Below are positions 9,116 through 17,065 of a DNA stretch of 37,421 nt, one piece after another; position 1 is the first letter of the stretch; the number at the start of each line of letters is the position of its first letter. The translations under genes were made by a program, and so were the position numbers. Below the pieces are notes generated by a model. It was not told the DNA's origin and ran no database searches. It saw nothing but the letters and a program-made list of their open reading frames with translations. Origin of the DNA: Mesorhizobium sp. (GTDB lineage: Bacteria > Pseudomonadota > Alphaproteobacteria > Rhizobiales > Rhizobiaceae); the NCBI GenBank assembly GCA_022833215.1, contig JAIPUZ010000071.1, positions 1 through 37,421 of the forward strand, written 5' to 3'.

Positions 9116-9955
9116 ATGCGCTTTGAAGGCACCCCGGCCTATGTCGCCGACAAGGATCTGATGGTAGCGGTCAACGCCGCGATCGCACTGGAGAGGCCGC
9201 TTCTTGTCAAGGGCGAGCCCGGCACCGGCAAGACCGAGCTTGCGCAGCAGGTGGCCTCGGCGCTCGGGCTGGAACTGATCGAGTGGAACGTGAAGTCCAC
9301 CACGCGGGCGCAGCAGGGCCTCTACGAATACGATGCCGTCTCGCGCCTGCGCGACAGCCAGCTCGGCGACGACCGCTTCAATGACATCAGGAACTATATA
9401 CGGCGCGGCAAGCTGTGGGAGGCGTTCGCCTCGGAAAAGAAAGTCGTCCTGCTCATCGACGAGATCGACAAGGCCGACATCGAGTTCCCCAACGACCTGT
9501 TGCAGGAACTCGATCGCATGGAGTTCTTCGTCTACGAGACCGGCGAGACGATCCGCGCCGTTCAGCGGCCCATCGTCATCATCACCTCCAACAACGAGAA
9601 GGAACTGCCCGACGCCTTCCTGCGCCGCTGCTTCTTCCACTATATCCGCTTCCCCGACATCGACACGCTGACCCGCATCGTCGAAGTGCATTATCCGGGC
9701 ATCAGGAAACGTCTGGTCGAGGCCGCGCTCTCGCAGTTCTTCGAGATCCGCGAAGTTCCGGGCCTCAAGAAGAAGCCCTCCACCTCGGAAGCGCTCGACT
9801 GGATCAGGCTGCTGGTGGCAGACGACGTCGCGCCCGAGGATCTGCGCGGCGAGGCGAAGAACGCCCTGCCCCGGCTGCACGGCGCGCTTCTGAAGAACGA
9901 GCAGGACGTGCACCTGTTCGAGCGCCTCGCCTTCATGGCAAGGCGCAACGCCTGA
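9116..9955 (+). CDS. MoxR family AAA+ ATPase
   Basis: This 279-residue protein carries Walker A GEPGTGKTE near residues 35-43, Walker B VVLLIDEIDKAD near 113-124, a sensor-1 region IVIITSNNEKELPDAFLRRC, and the MoxR insertion FFVYETGETI. MoxR ATPases act as chaperones that insert metals or mature enzyme complexes, normally with a von Willebrand factor A protein (CoxE-like) encoded next to them. Here the next gene is a transporter on the other strand, six bases beyond the stop, so the partner is not adjacent. The ATG at 9116 has GGAAGGA in front; the open frame continues back to 9020 but family alignment starts at MRFEGTPAYV. Confidence 0.92.
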   Translation: MRFEGTPAYVADKDLMVAVNAAIALERPLLVKGEPGTGKTELAQQVASALGLELIEWNVKSTTRAQQGLYEYDAVSRLRDSQLGDDRFNDIRNYIRRGKLWEAFASEKKVVLLIDEIDKADIEFPNDLLQELDRMEFFVYETGETIRAVQRPIVIITSNNEKELPDAFLRRCFFHYIRFPDIDTLTRIVEVHYPGIRKRLVEAALSQFFEIREVPGLKKKPSTSEALDWIRLLVADDVAPEDLRGEAKNALPRLHGALLKNEQDVHLFERLAFMARRNA

Positions 9956-9961
9956 CGGGGT

Positions 9962-10639
9962 TTACGCCGTCAGCGGACGGCTCCAGCGCAGGACCATCAG
10001 CCGGTAGGGAATGAGTGCGAAGACGGCGATTGCCAGCTTCACCGTGAAGTCGCCTGCCGCCCACGACAGCCAGCGCACCACCTCGGCCGAGAAAACCCCC
10101 ATCAGCGGGGCCTGTTCCAGCGCGAACGGCTCATTGGGACCGAGGAAAGCGAAGGCCGGCGCGAAGGCGACCGAGAAGAACACCAGCGTGTCGAGCACCG
10201 AGCCCGCCAGCGTGCCGAAGATCGGTGCCCGCCACCAGCTTTGCCGGCGCAGCCGGTTGAACACGGCGACGTCCAGAAGTTGCGCGGTGAGGAAGGCAGC
10301 ACCCGAAGCGCAGGCGATGCGCACAATCCGCGCCGCCGCAGTGTCGAACTCGATCAGGCCGAGCTTGTAAAGCAGCGGCGGGCTGACGATGGAGCAGGCG
10401 ACGGCCGCCATGAAGCCGACGAAGACGACGCGGCGCGCCACCGCCGGACCATAGCGCCGGTTGGCGAGGTCCGTGACGAGGAAGGCGAAGGGATAGGTGA
10501 AGGCGCCCCATGTCAGCACGTCGGCCAGAGACAGGCCGCCGAGATCGACGTCGAGCGGGAATTGCACAAGCACATTCGACGCCACAACGACGAGCGCCAT
10601 GGCGGCCACGAAAGGCAGGTATCTGAGAAGGAAGTTCAT
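9962..10639 (-). CDS. yhhQ: Queuosine precursor transporter (YhhQ/VUT family)
   Basis: This 225-residue protein has about six hydrophobic helices and the family blocks TWGAFTYPFAFLVTDLANRRYGP near residues 45-67 and GTLAGSVLDTLVFFSVAF near 142-159. YhhQ imports the queuosine precursors preQ0 and preQ1 across the inner membrane for modification of tRNA wobble bases. No preQ1 riboswitch is apparent upstream. The gene stands on the same strand as rpmB, 66 bases behind it, with a GC-rich hairpin between. AGGA precedes the ATG. Confidence 0.88.
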   Translation of the reverse strand: MNFLLRYLPFVAAMALVVVASNVLVQFPLDVDLGGLSLADVLTWGAFTYPFAFLVTDLANRRYGPAVARRVVFVGFMAAVACSIVSPPLLYKLGLIEFDTAAARIVRIACASGAAFLTAQLLDVAVFNRLRRQSWWRAPIFGTLAGSVLDTLVFFSVAFAPAFAFLGPNEPFALEQAPLMGVFSAEVVRWLSWAAGDFTVKLAIAVFALIPYRLMVLRWSRPLTA

Positions 10640-10666
10640 TTTTTTATCCTGGGTGATGGAACCAGT

Positions 10667-10693
10667 GCAGCGCCGGCCATCCGGCGGCGCTGC
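10667..10693 (-). terminator. GC-rich hairpin between rpmB and yhhQ
   Basis: GCAGCGCC (10667-10674) pairs with GGCGCTGC (10686-10693), extendable by a G-U pair and one more pair. On the minus strand it follows the rpmB stop. No T run follows, so it is a weak or Rho-assisted terminator, or a stabiliser of the short rpmB mRNA. Confidence 0.4.
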
Positions 10694-10705
10694 GCAAGAT
10701 CAGGC

Positions 10706-11002
10706 TCAGGCGGCAGGCTGTTCGGCAGCCTTCTTGGCGATCTGCTTCTTCAGCAGGCGCGCACGCTGCGACAGTTCGGCCTCATCGGCCTTGGCCAGAA
10801 AAGCGTCGAGACCGCCGCGATGCTCCACCGAGCGCAGGGCCGCAGCGGAGATGCGCAGACGCACGTTCTGGTTCAGCGCCTCGGAGATGAGGGTGACGTT
10901 CACCAGATTCGGCAGGAAGCGGCGACGGGTCTTGTTGTTGGCGTGGCTGACATTATTGCCGGTCTGAACGCCTTTGCCGGTAAGTTCGCAAGCGCGGGAC
11001 AT
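10706..11002 (-). CDS. rpmB: 50S ribosomal protein L28
   Basis: This 98-residue protein begins [29 protein letters not shown], the conserved L28 N terminus. L28 is a small basic protein of the large subunit near the exit-tunnel side. The alphaproteobacterial tail ([29 protein letters not shown]) is present. The ATG at 11002 is fixed by the family start; the longer open frame to 11341 is upstream sequence. It has its own promoter about 95 bases upstream and does not share an operon with rpmG here. Confidence 0.97.
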   Translation of the reverse strand: MSRACELTGKGVQTGNNVSHANNKTRRRFLPNLVNVTLISEALNQNVRLRISAAALRSVEHRGGLDAFLAKADEAELSQRARLLKKQIAKKAAEQPAA

Positions 11003-11044
11003 GATTGCACCCTTCAATTCTTGTTCCGGCCAAACCCAGGTGCC

Positions 11045-11060
11045 CGCGCCATATGGCGCG
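11045..11060. repeat. Perfect 16-bp palindrome in the rpmB leader
   Basis: CGCGCCATATGGCGCG is self-complementary without a loop. It lies between the likely rpmB start site and its start codon, about 43 bases before the ATG. It could be a dimeric regulator site or an RNA hairpin; no family is recognised. Confidence 0.4.
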
Positions 11061-11096
11061 CGGTCTCCAGCAGGCGGCCTAAAGGAAAGTCGGCGT

Positions 11097-11125
11097 TCCA
11101 TAGTGGCATTTGGCCGGGGCGTCAA
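11097..11125 (-). promoter_or_regulatory. Likely promoter of rpmB
   Basis: On the minus strand, TTGACG (11125-11120), a 17-base spacer and TATGGA (11102-11097) are a close sigma-70 match. The base before the -35 box gives CTTGACG, the form usual in rhizobia. Confidence 0.6.
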
Positions 11126-11240
11126 GCACAAGCTCGCCGCAACAGGGCAAACGGTTTTCTTAGAAAGGCCGGAATTCGCCCTATATGCAGACTGAAAGGG
11201 ACGCGGAGCGCTGCGGCGCTCATGTATCAGGAATCCAGCC

Positions 11241-12041
11241 ATGCCACCCTGCCCGCTTTCTCTCAGGCTTGCTGCAACAGCCTTTCTGTTGCCCGCCCTC
11301 ATGCCTTTTGCCGCCACAGCGGCCGCGCCGCAAACCTTCAATGGCGATTACAGCGTCACCTATCTGGGGCTGCCCGTGGCGCGCGCCGCAATCCGCAGCG
11401 TCTATGACGGCGATGCCTACAACATCAGCGGCACAGTCAACAGCGCCGGTCTCGGCCGCATTTTCGACGACACGAAGGGCTCCCTGACCGCCACCGGACG
11501 CATCACCGGAGCGGGCCCCACTCCGCGCGCGTTCCGCGCCGAATACACCTCGGCCAAAAAGCCTTCGCTCGTCGATATCCGTTTCGCCGATGGCACTGTC
11601 GCCTCGACGGAGGTGGAGCCCAAGCCGAGGAAGCGCGGCAAGGACTGGGTGGCGCTGGATGCGGGCCATCTGCGCCAGGCGATCGATCCCATCGCCTCCA
11701 CCATGGTGCGCGCCGACAGCATCGATCAGGTGTGCGGGCGAACCGTGAAAATGTATGACGGTGAAATCCGGGCCGACCTCAGGCTCAGCTTCGCCTCAAA
11801 GGGCAATATTTCGGTGAAGGGCTACAAGGGGCCTACTGTGACCTGCCGCATGAACTTCCAGCCCGTTGCGGGCTACCGGCAGGGCAAGAAGTCGCTGGAC
11901 TACCTGAAAAACCGCAGCCGCATCATGGTCACGTTTGCCCCGGTTGGAGAGACCGGTGTATATGCCCCCATCTACGCGACGATCGGCACCCAGATCGGGA
12001 CGATCACGGTCAGCGCGCACCGATTCGAGGCCGCAAGGTAG
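11241..12041 (+). CDS. DUF3108 domain-containing exported protein
   Basis: This 266-residue protein has a signal peptide (hydrophobic residues 8-26, cleavage probably after ATAAA at 29). It is followed by a beta-rich DUF3108 domain: [30 protein letters not shown] near the start and [14 protein letters not shown] late in the sequence. The function of DUF3108 is not known; it should be periplasmic or attached to the outer membrane face. The gene is divergent from rpmB, a pairing common in Hyphomicrobiales. A possible promoter (CTTAGA, 17 bases, TATATG at 11182-11187) lies upstream. A CAATAT-type or GGAG ribosome site is not obvious, and the start is set by the signal peptide. Confidence 0.85.
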   Translation: MPPCPLSLRLAATAFLLPALMPFAATAAAPQTFNGDYSVTYLGLPVARAAIRSVYDGDAYNISGTVNSAGLGRIFDDTKGSLTATGRITGAGPTPRAFRAEYTSAKKPSLVDIRFADGTVASTEVEPKPRKRGKDWVALDAGHLRQAIDPIASTMVRADSIDQVCGRTVKMYDGEIRADLRLSFASKGNISVKGYKGPTVTCRMNFQPVAGYRQGKKSLDYLKNRSRIMVTFAPVGETGVYAPIYATIGTQIGTITVSAHRFEAAR

Positions 12042-12093
12042 GCGGTCGTGACTGGTTCCGCGCGGTGACGGGGGCATCAAACGGGGGATTAGG

Positions 12094-12975
12094 ATGGGAC
12101 GGGCAACGCTGATCGGCTTTTCGGCCGTCGCCATGTGGGCGCTGCTCGCATTGCTGACCGACGCTTCCGGCGCAGTTCCGCCATTCCTGCTTTCGGCCAT
12201 CACCTTCGCCATCGGCACCGGCGTAGGGCTGCTGGCGCGCCTGTTCATGCCCCGGCCGCAGCAGAAGGTCCGCATCCCGCCGCAGGTGTGGGTGATCGGC
12301 ATCGCCGGCCTGTTCGGCTACCACTTCTTCTACTTCACCGCGTTGCGCAACGCGCCGGCGGTGGAAGCCAGCCTCATCGCCTATCTGTGGCCGCTGCTGA
12401 TCGTCATCGGCTCGGCGCTGATGCCGGGCGAGCGTCTGGCATGGAACCATGTTGCTGGCGCCCTGCTCGGCCTTGCCGGAACGTTCCTCATCGTCACGCG
12501 CGGGGGCGGGCTTTCCTTCGATGCCAGCTATGCCTTCGGCTATGCCATGGCCGGCGTATGCGCGCTGGTCTGGTCGGCCTATTCGCTGCTGTCGCGCCGT
12601 TTCCCCTCGGTGCCGACGACGGTCGTGACGTGGTTCTGCGCGGCGACCTCGGTGCTGTCGCTGGCCTGCCACCTGATGCTGGAGGAAACGGTGCTGCCGG
12701 CCGATGCCGGCCAGTGGCTTGCCGTGCTCGGCCTCGGCCTGATGCCGGTCGGCGCGGCCTTCTATGCGTGGGACATCGGCGTCAAGCGCGGCAACATCCA
12801 GGTGCTGGGCGCGGCCAGCTACGCCGCGCCGCTTTTGTCCACGCTGGTGCTGATCGCCACCGGCTTCGCGGAGCCAAGCTGGCGCATCCTCGCCGCCTGC
12901 CTGCTGATCACCAGCGGCGCGGTGCTGGCCGCCAAGTCGCTGCTGTTCGGCCGGAGAGTGCCTGCCGGAGCCTAG
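12094..12975 (+). CDS. EamA/DMT family exporter, YddG-like
   Basis: This 293-residue protein has ten predicted helices in two EamA repeats. The hallmarks are the first helix MGRATLIGFSAVAMWALLALLT, GYHFFYFTALRNAPAVEASLI in repeat one and LGAASYAAPLLSTLVLIATGF in repeat two. This pattern is closest to YddG, an inner-membrane exporter of aromatic amino acids; the substrate is inferred. GGGGATTAGG precedes the ATG. Its TAG stop overlaps the gloB stop on the other strand by three bases (CTAG), so the two are exactly convergent with no terminator. Confidence 0.87.
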   Translation: MGRATLIGFSAVAMWALLALLTDASGAVPPFLLSAITFAIGTGVGLLARLFMPRPQQKVRIPPQVWVIGIAGLFGYHFFYFTALRNAPAVEASLIAYLWPLLIVIGSALMPGERLAWNHVAGALLGLAGTFLIVTRGGGLSFDASYAFGYAMAGVCALVWSAYSLLSRRFPSVPTTVVTWFCAATSVLSLACHLMLEETVLPADAGQWLAVLGLGLMPVGAAFYAWDIGVKRGNIQVLGAASYAAPLLSTLVLIATGFAEPSWRILAACLLITSGAVLAAKSLLFGRRVPAGA

Positions 12976-13739
12976 AAATCGTCCTTGCGCCGGCGGATTT
13001 CGGTGAACACCTCGACATTGGACGCATTTTCCATGCCGAGATGCTTGCGGATTGCAGCATCGCCCCAGCGCAGGAACGGGTTCGTTTCCAGTTCGGCGCC
13101 GATGGTGGTGGGCAGCGTCGCCCTGTCCTGCGCCCGCAATGCCTCGATCTCCTTCGCCCGTGCCCGTAGCGCGGCATTGTCAGGATCGACGGTAAGCGCG
13201 AAGCGGGCGTTGGCCAGCGTATATTCATGACCACAATAGACCGAGGTCGCCACAGGCAGCGCCGCCAGCTTCTTCAGCGATTCGAACATGACCGGCGGCG
13301 GGCACTCGAACAGCCGTCCGCAGCCCAGCGCGAACAGGGTGTCGGCGGTGAAGGCCACCTTCGACCCGGGCAGATGGTAGCTGACATGGCCCGCCGTATG
13401 GCCCGGCGTGGCGATCACCTCGATGGTCTCGCCGCCGAAAGGAATGCGCGATCCCTCTTCCACCGTCTCGTCGATGCCGGGAATCCTGTCCTTCTCGGTT
13501 TCCGGTCCGACGATGCGCAGCCCGAAGCGTTCCTTCAGGGCCAGATTGGCCGCGACATGATCGCCATGATGATGGGTGACGAGCAGGCGCGACGGCACCC
13601 ATCCGGTCCGCCCGATGGCGGCAAGGATCGGCGCTTCCTCCGGCGCATCGATCAGCGCAACCTCGCCCGTGCCGGGATCGCGCATCAGCACGCCGAAATT
13701 GTCCTGCCGGCACATGAACTGTTCGATTTCTATGGCCAT
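12972..13739 (-). CDS. gloB: Hydroxyacylglutathione hydrolase (glyoxalase II)
   Basis: This 255-residue protein has the glyoxalase II metal motif THHHGDH at residues 55-61, TPGHTAGHVSYHL with the next histidine, FTADTLFALGCGRLFE with the bridging aspartate, and YCGHEYTLANARFAL near residue 165. The C-terminal substrate domain is present, ending with NPFLRWGD and EVFTEIRRRKDDF. It hydrolyses S-lactoylglutathione to lactate and glutathione, the second step of methylglyoxal removal. The ATG at 13739 matches the family start (MAIEIEQFMCRQDNFGVL). It is divergent from the methyltransferase gene, with 132 bases between. Confidence 0.96.
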   Translation of the reverse strand: MAIEIEQFMCRQDNFGVLMRDPGTGEVALIDAPEEAPILAAIGRTGWVPSRLLVTHHHGDHVAANLALKERFGLRIVGPETEKDRIPGIDETVEEGSRIPFGGETIEVIATPGHTAGHVSYHLPGSKVAFTADTLFALGCGRLFECPPPVMFESLKKLAALPVATSVYCGHEYTLANARFALTVDPDNAALRARAKEIEALRAQDRATLPTTIGAELETNPFLRWGDAAIRKHLGMENASNVEVFTEIRRRKDDF

Positions 13740-13871
13740 GCCAAAATCTCCGTTTCGCCCCAGAGATAGGCGCTGCAATGGCCCCTGTCACCCCGTCGGA
13801 CCGATGCTGCTTTGTTGAAGTCGCTGTCCGCACGGGCTACCGTCCCGCGGAACTCGCAACACAGGCTTCCT

Positions 13872-14672
13872 ATGCATTCCGACATCGTCGATCTGCGCTC
13901 CTTCTATGCCTCGCCGCTCGGCCGCCTTGCCGAGCGCTCGATCACCATGGCGTTGTCGTCGATCTGGGCACCCGTTCCCAACGAAAGGCTGGTGGGGCTG
14001 GGCTATGCCCTGCCCTGGCTGGAACGGTTCGGCGCGGATGCCGAACGAACCTTCGCCTTCATGCCGGCCACGCAGGGCGCCGTGATATGGCCTTCCACCG
14101 GGCCGGCATCCACAGCGCTGGTGTTCGACGAGGAATTGCCGCTGATGGATTCCTCCATCGACCGCATGCTGCTGGTGCACTCGCTGGAACATGCTGAAAA
14201 TCCGCGCGAGACCCTGAACGAGATCTGGCGGGTCCTGTCGCCGGCGGGCCGCGTCGTCATTGTCGTGCCCAACCGGCGCGGCGTGTGGGCGCGCTTCGAG
14301 CACACGCCGTTCGGCACCGGCCGGCCCTATTCGCGCGGTCAGCTCGGTGAATTGCTGCGCGAGGCGAATTTCACGCCGGCGGCATGGTCGGATGCGCTTT
14401 TCTTCCCGCCTTCGCGCCGGCGTTTCATGATGCGCCTGCACGGCCTGCTCGAAAGCGGCGGCCGCCGGCTGTGGCCGATCTTCTCCGGTGTCATCGCCGT
14501 GGAAGCGCAGAAGCGCCTCTATCAGGGCATTCCTGCCGCCCAGCGCGCCTCGCGCCGGGTCTTCGTGCCGGTTCTGTCGCCACAGGGCGCGCCGAGCCTC
14601 GGCATGCGCTTCACGGCCGAACCGGCCCTCAGCGCGCAAAAGCGCCCGCGGCCGCGCAGGAAAGCACAATGA
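13872..14672 (+). CDS. SAM-dependent methyltransferase (class I, DUF-type)
   Basis: This 266-residue protein has a methyltransferase core of the Methyltransf_11 type: LVFDEELPLMDSSIDRMLLVHSLEHAENP near residues 79-107, then LNEIWRVLSPAGRVVIVVPNRRGVWARFE. The glycine-rich SAM loop of typical members is poorly kept in the N-terminal part. The substrate is unknown. In many Hyphomicrobiales this gene is paired head to head with gloB, as here, but no functional link is established. The start at 13872 is the ATG that opens MHSDIVDLRSFYASPLG. The basic 3' end overlaps the end of chrA on the opposite strand by 44 bases. Confidence 0.82.
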   Translation: MHSDIVDLRSFYASPLGRLAERSITMALSSIWAPVPNERLVGLGYALPWLERFGADAERTFAFMPATQGAVIWPSTGPASTALVFDEELPLMDSSIDRMLLVHSLEHAENPRETLNEIWRVLSPAGRVVIVVPNRRGVWARFEHTPFGTGRPYSRGQLGELLREANFTPAAWSDALFFPPSRRRFMMRLHGLLESGGRRLWPIFSGVIAVEAQKRLYQGIPAAQRASRRVFVPVLSPQGAPSLGMRFTAEPALSAQKRPRPRRKAQ

Positions 14673-15840
14673 CCCAGGGCGGCGTCCGCCACAGCACCAG
14701 CGCAAGGAAGCCGGCGACCGCGACAAGGGCATCGCCCGGGTCGGCGACTGTGCCGATCAGCAGCGGATCGTAAAAGGCCGCCGCCAAAAGGCCGACCACC
14801 GCCGCATTCGCCCCCGCCATGGCCGCCCGCATGCTCGAGACCGTCCGAAGCGCGCTCCAGAACGGCAGCACGCCGACCAGAAGCAGAAAGCCCGGCAGGA
14901 AGATCGCAACCAGCGCCAGCGCTGCATCGGCAAGTCCTCCGGACATGCCGTCCAGCACCGCGCCAAGATAGGCGGCGAAGGTAAAGAGCGGGCCGGGAAC
15001 CGCCTGCGCTGCGCCATAGCCGGCAAGGAACGCGTCCCGGCTCACCCAACCGCTGGCCACCACCTCCTGCTCCAGCAGGGGCAGCACAACGTGGCCGCCA
15101 CCGAACACCAGCGCGCCGGCCCGGTAGAAGGCGTCGAAAATCGCCAGCTCCCGATTGGCGACAAGGGCGCTGGCCGCCGGCAGCATCGCCAGCAGGGCGA
15201 AGAACAGCACGAGCGAGACGATGCCGACGCGGCGCGGCAGGTCGAAACCGGGCAGGGCAACCTGTTGCCCATCTCCACCTCGCATCAGCAGCGCTCCGCT
15301 AACGGCTCCGGCCGCAATCACGCCCACCTGTGCAAGAGGGAAGTGCCCGACCGCCAGTATCGCAGCGCTTGCCAGGGCAATCGCCGCGCCCGGCAGATCG
15401 CGGCAGAAGCTTCGCGCCATGCCCCACACCGCCTGTGCCACCACCGCGACGGCGGCAAGCTTCAGCCCATGCAGGACACCGGCAGCAAACGGCCCGTCGA
15501 ACAGCGCCGCGCCGCTGGCGAACAGCACCAGCAGCAGCGCCGAAGGCAGCGTGAACGCCGCCCATGCTGCCACCGCCCCCGGGAACCCGGCCCGCAACAG
15601 GCCGAGCGCGAAGCCGACCTGGCTGCTGGCCGGTCCCGGCAGGAACTGGCACAGCGCCACCAGATCGAGATAGGCGCGATCCGAAATCCAGCCGCGGCGC
15701 ACCACCAGTTCGTCGCGGAAATAGCCGAGATGGGCGATCGGGCCGCCGAAGGAGGTCAGACCGAGCTTGAGGAAGGCCGCGAAGACCTCCCTGATGTTCC
15801 CCTTGCCGCCTTTCCCCGCCATCCGTTTTCGCCCGCTCAT
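14629..15840 (-). CDS. chrA: Chromate transporter ChrA, two-domain form
   Basis: This 403-residue membrane protein has two homologous chromate transporter halves. The first holds FLKLGLTSFGGPIAHLGYFRDELVVRRGWI and LCQFLPGPASSQVGFALG. The second holds FYRAGALVFGGGHVVLPLLEQEVV and AAQAVPGPLFTFAAYLGA. Full-length ChrA exports chromate from the cytoplasm; short homologues work as pairs. The ATG at 15840 is preferred because AGGGAAGG stands immediately upstream; ATGs at 15855 and 15870 have none. It lies 40 bases behind metA on the same strand with no terminator between, so it may be expressed from the SAM-controlled metA transcript. Chromate enters cells through sulfate uptake, which makes that coupling plausible but unproven. 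Confidence 0.9.
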   Translation of the reverse strand: MSGRKRMAGKGGKGNIREVFAAFLKLGLTSFGGPIAHLGYFRDELVVRRGWISDRAYLDLVALCQFLPGPASSQVGFALGLLRAGFPGAVAAWAAFTLPSALLLVLFASGAALFDGPFAAGVLHGLKLAAVAVVAQAVWGMARSFCRDLPGAAIALASAAILAVGHFPLAQVGVIAAGAVSGALLMRGGDGQQVALPGFDLPRRVGIVSLVLFFALLAMLPAASALVANRELAIFDAFYRAGALVFGGGHVVLPLLEQEVVASGWVSRDAFLAGYGAAQAVPGPLFTFAAYLGAVLDGMSGGLADAALALVAIFLPGFLLLVGVLPFWSALRTVSSMRAAMAGANAAVVGLLAAAFYDPLLIGTVADPGDALVAVAGFLALVLWRTPPWVIVLSCAAAGAFAR

Positions 15841-15880
15841 GACCTTCCCTTTCATGACGGGACGCAACATCCGGAGCGCG

Positions 15881-16804
15881 TCAGCCGTCGTGGCCGACCT
15901 TCTCCAGATCGAAGCACGTGGTCTGGTAGACCTGGTTCAGCCAGTTGCCGAACAACAGGTGGGCGTGCGAGCGCCAGCGGTTGAGCGGCGGTCGGGAGGG
16001 ATCGTTGTCCGGATAGTATTCATGCGGCACCTCGATGGGCGTTCCCGCGGCGACATCCCGGTCGTACTCCTCCTTCAGCGACGTCGAATCATATTCGATG
16101 TGGTTGAACATGTAGAGCCGGTTGCCGGTCGGCTCCGACAGCAGGCAGGGGCCGGTGACCTCCGATTCCATCAGCAGATCGAGGCCGCATCCGGCCGGGA
16201 TGTCGGCGCTGCGCACTTCCGTCCAGCGCGACACGGGCACTGCGAAATCGTCGGAGAAACCGGCGAGATAGGGCGAGGCCGGCGCATTGTTGCGATGGCG
16301 ATAGACGCCGAAAGCCTTCTTCTCCAGCGTGTATTTCGGAATACGGTGGAAATGCCACGCCGCCGCCATCGCCCCCCAGCAGATGAAGAAGGAGGAATGG
16401 ACGTTGCGGGTGGTCCAGTCGAGGATCTGCTCCAGCTCGTTCCAGTAGTTGACCTCTTCGAACGGCAGAAGCTCGATCGGCGCGCCGGTGATGATGAAGC
16501 CGTCGAACTTGCGGTCCCGCACCTCCTCCCATGTCTGGTAGAAGGAAATCAGATGCTCCTCGGGCGTGTTTCTGGCCTTGTGGTTGCCGACGCGCACCAG
16601 CGTAAGCTCCACCTGAAGGGGGGTGGCGCCCATCAGCCGCGCGAACTGCGTCTCGGTGCGGATCTTGTTCGGCATCAGGTTGAGCAGGCCGATCTGCAGG
16701 GGGCGGATGTCCTGTCGCAGCGCCGTGCGCTCGTCCATCACGGACACACCCTCGCGCACGAGCACTTCGCGGGCGGGAAGCTGATCGGGAATCTTGATCG
16801 GCAT
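15881..16804 (-). CDS. metA: Homoserine O-acetyltransferase (MetA family)
   Basis: This 307-residue enzyme acylates homoserine as the first committed step of methionine synthesis. The catalytic triad of the MetA family is intact: Cys142 in FICWGA, His235 and Glu237 in MFNHIEYD. Residue 111 is glutamate ([13 protein letters not shown]); in this family Glu111 goes with acetyl-CoA and Gly111 with succinyl-CoA, so the acyl donor is predicted to be acetyl-CoA despite the usual label homoserine O-succinyltransferase. The ATG at 16804 has TTGGAG upstream and matches the family start [15 protein letters not shown]. Upstream are a promoter, a SAM-II riboswitch and an intrinsic terminator. Confidence 0.96.
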   Translation of the reverse strand: MPIKIPDQLPAREVLVREGVSVMDERTALRQDIRPLQIGLLNLMPNKIRTETQFARLMGATPLQVELTLVRVGNHKARNTPEEHLISFYQTWEEVRDRKFDGFIITGAPIELLPFEEVNYWNELEQILDWTTRNVHSSFFICWGAMAAAWHFHRIPKYTLEKKAFGVYRHRNNAPASPYLAGFSDDFAVPVSRWTEVRSADIPAGCGLDLLMESEVTGPCLLSEPTGNRLYMFNHIEYDSTSLKEEYDRDVAAGTPIEVPHEYYPDNDPSRPPLNRWRSHAHLLFGNWLNQVYQTTCFDLEKVGHDG

Positions 16805-16816
16805 CGGACAAGCTCC

Positions 16817-16851
16817 AAAACAAAAGACCGGCGGCGAAATCGCGACCGGTC
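16817..16851 (-). terminator. Attenuator hairpin between the SAM-II riboswitch and metA
   Basis: On the minus strand GACCGG (16851-16846) pairs with CCGGTC (16831-16826). An inner GCGA/TCGC stem lies above a small internal loop, and TTTTGTTTT follows. It lies after the riboswitch and ends just before the metA ribosome binding site, where a ligand-controlled terminator would sit. Confidence 0.8.
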
Positions 16852-16871
16852 CCGACATGCTCGTCAGCCTC

Positions 16872-16924
16872 GGCCTTTTTAGCGACTTCTTTAACGTGGC
16901 TGCAAGCCGACCGGCCAAATCACC
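16872..16924 (-). promoter_or_regulatory. SAM-II riboswitch (metA motif)
   Basis: Read on the minus strand, the segment contains CGGCTTGCAGCCACGTTAAA, then AGTCGCTAAAAAGG. This is the conserved pseudoknot core of SAM-II, the small S-adenosylmethionine riboswitch of alphaproteobacteria. It lies about 70 bases before metA and about 10 bases after the likely transcription start. SAM binding is expected to reduce metA expression. The exact ends are estimated. Confidence 0.92.
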
Positions 16925-16938
16925 ACGGAATGGATTTC

Positions 16939-16967
16939 TATCTAGGACCGGGCATGGTCTGCGTCAA
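16939..16967 (-). promoter_or_regulatory. Promoter of metA
   Basis: On the minus strand, TTGACG (16967-16962), a 17-base spacer and TAGATA (16944-16939) match sigma-70. The predicted start near 16932 puts the SAM-II aptamer at the very 5' end of the transcript, as is usual. Confidence 0.65.
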
Positions 16968-17065
16968 TGCTCCCTGCCGGACCTTCACCCTCGACATTGC
17001 CGTTTGCGCCGGGTATTTCCGTGCGTCTCGCCGGAATGTCCCGGCCTTCCAATGGATTTCGAATC

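Noticed and set aside
10640-10705. preQ1 riboswitch before the queuosine-precursor transporter
   Set aside because: The only structure is a simple GC hairpin; the C-rich loop and A-rich tail of preQ1 aptamers are absent.
14488-15984. 498-codon plus-strand frame over chrA
   Set aside because: It is antisense to chrA, is basic and Gln-rich without helices, and shows no family resemblance.
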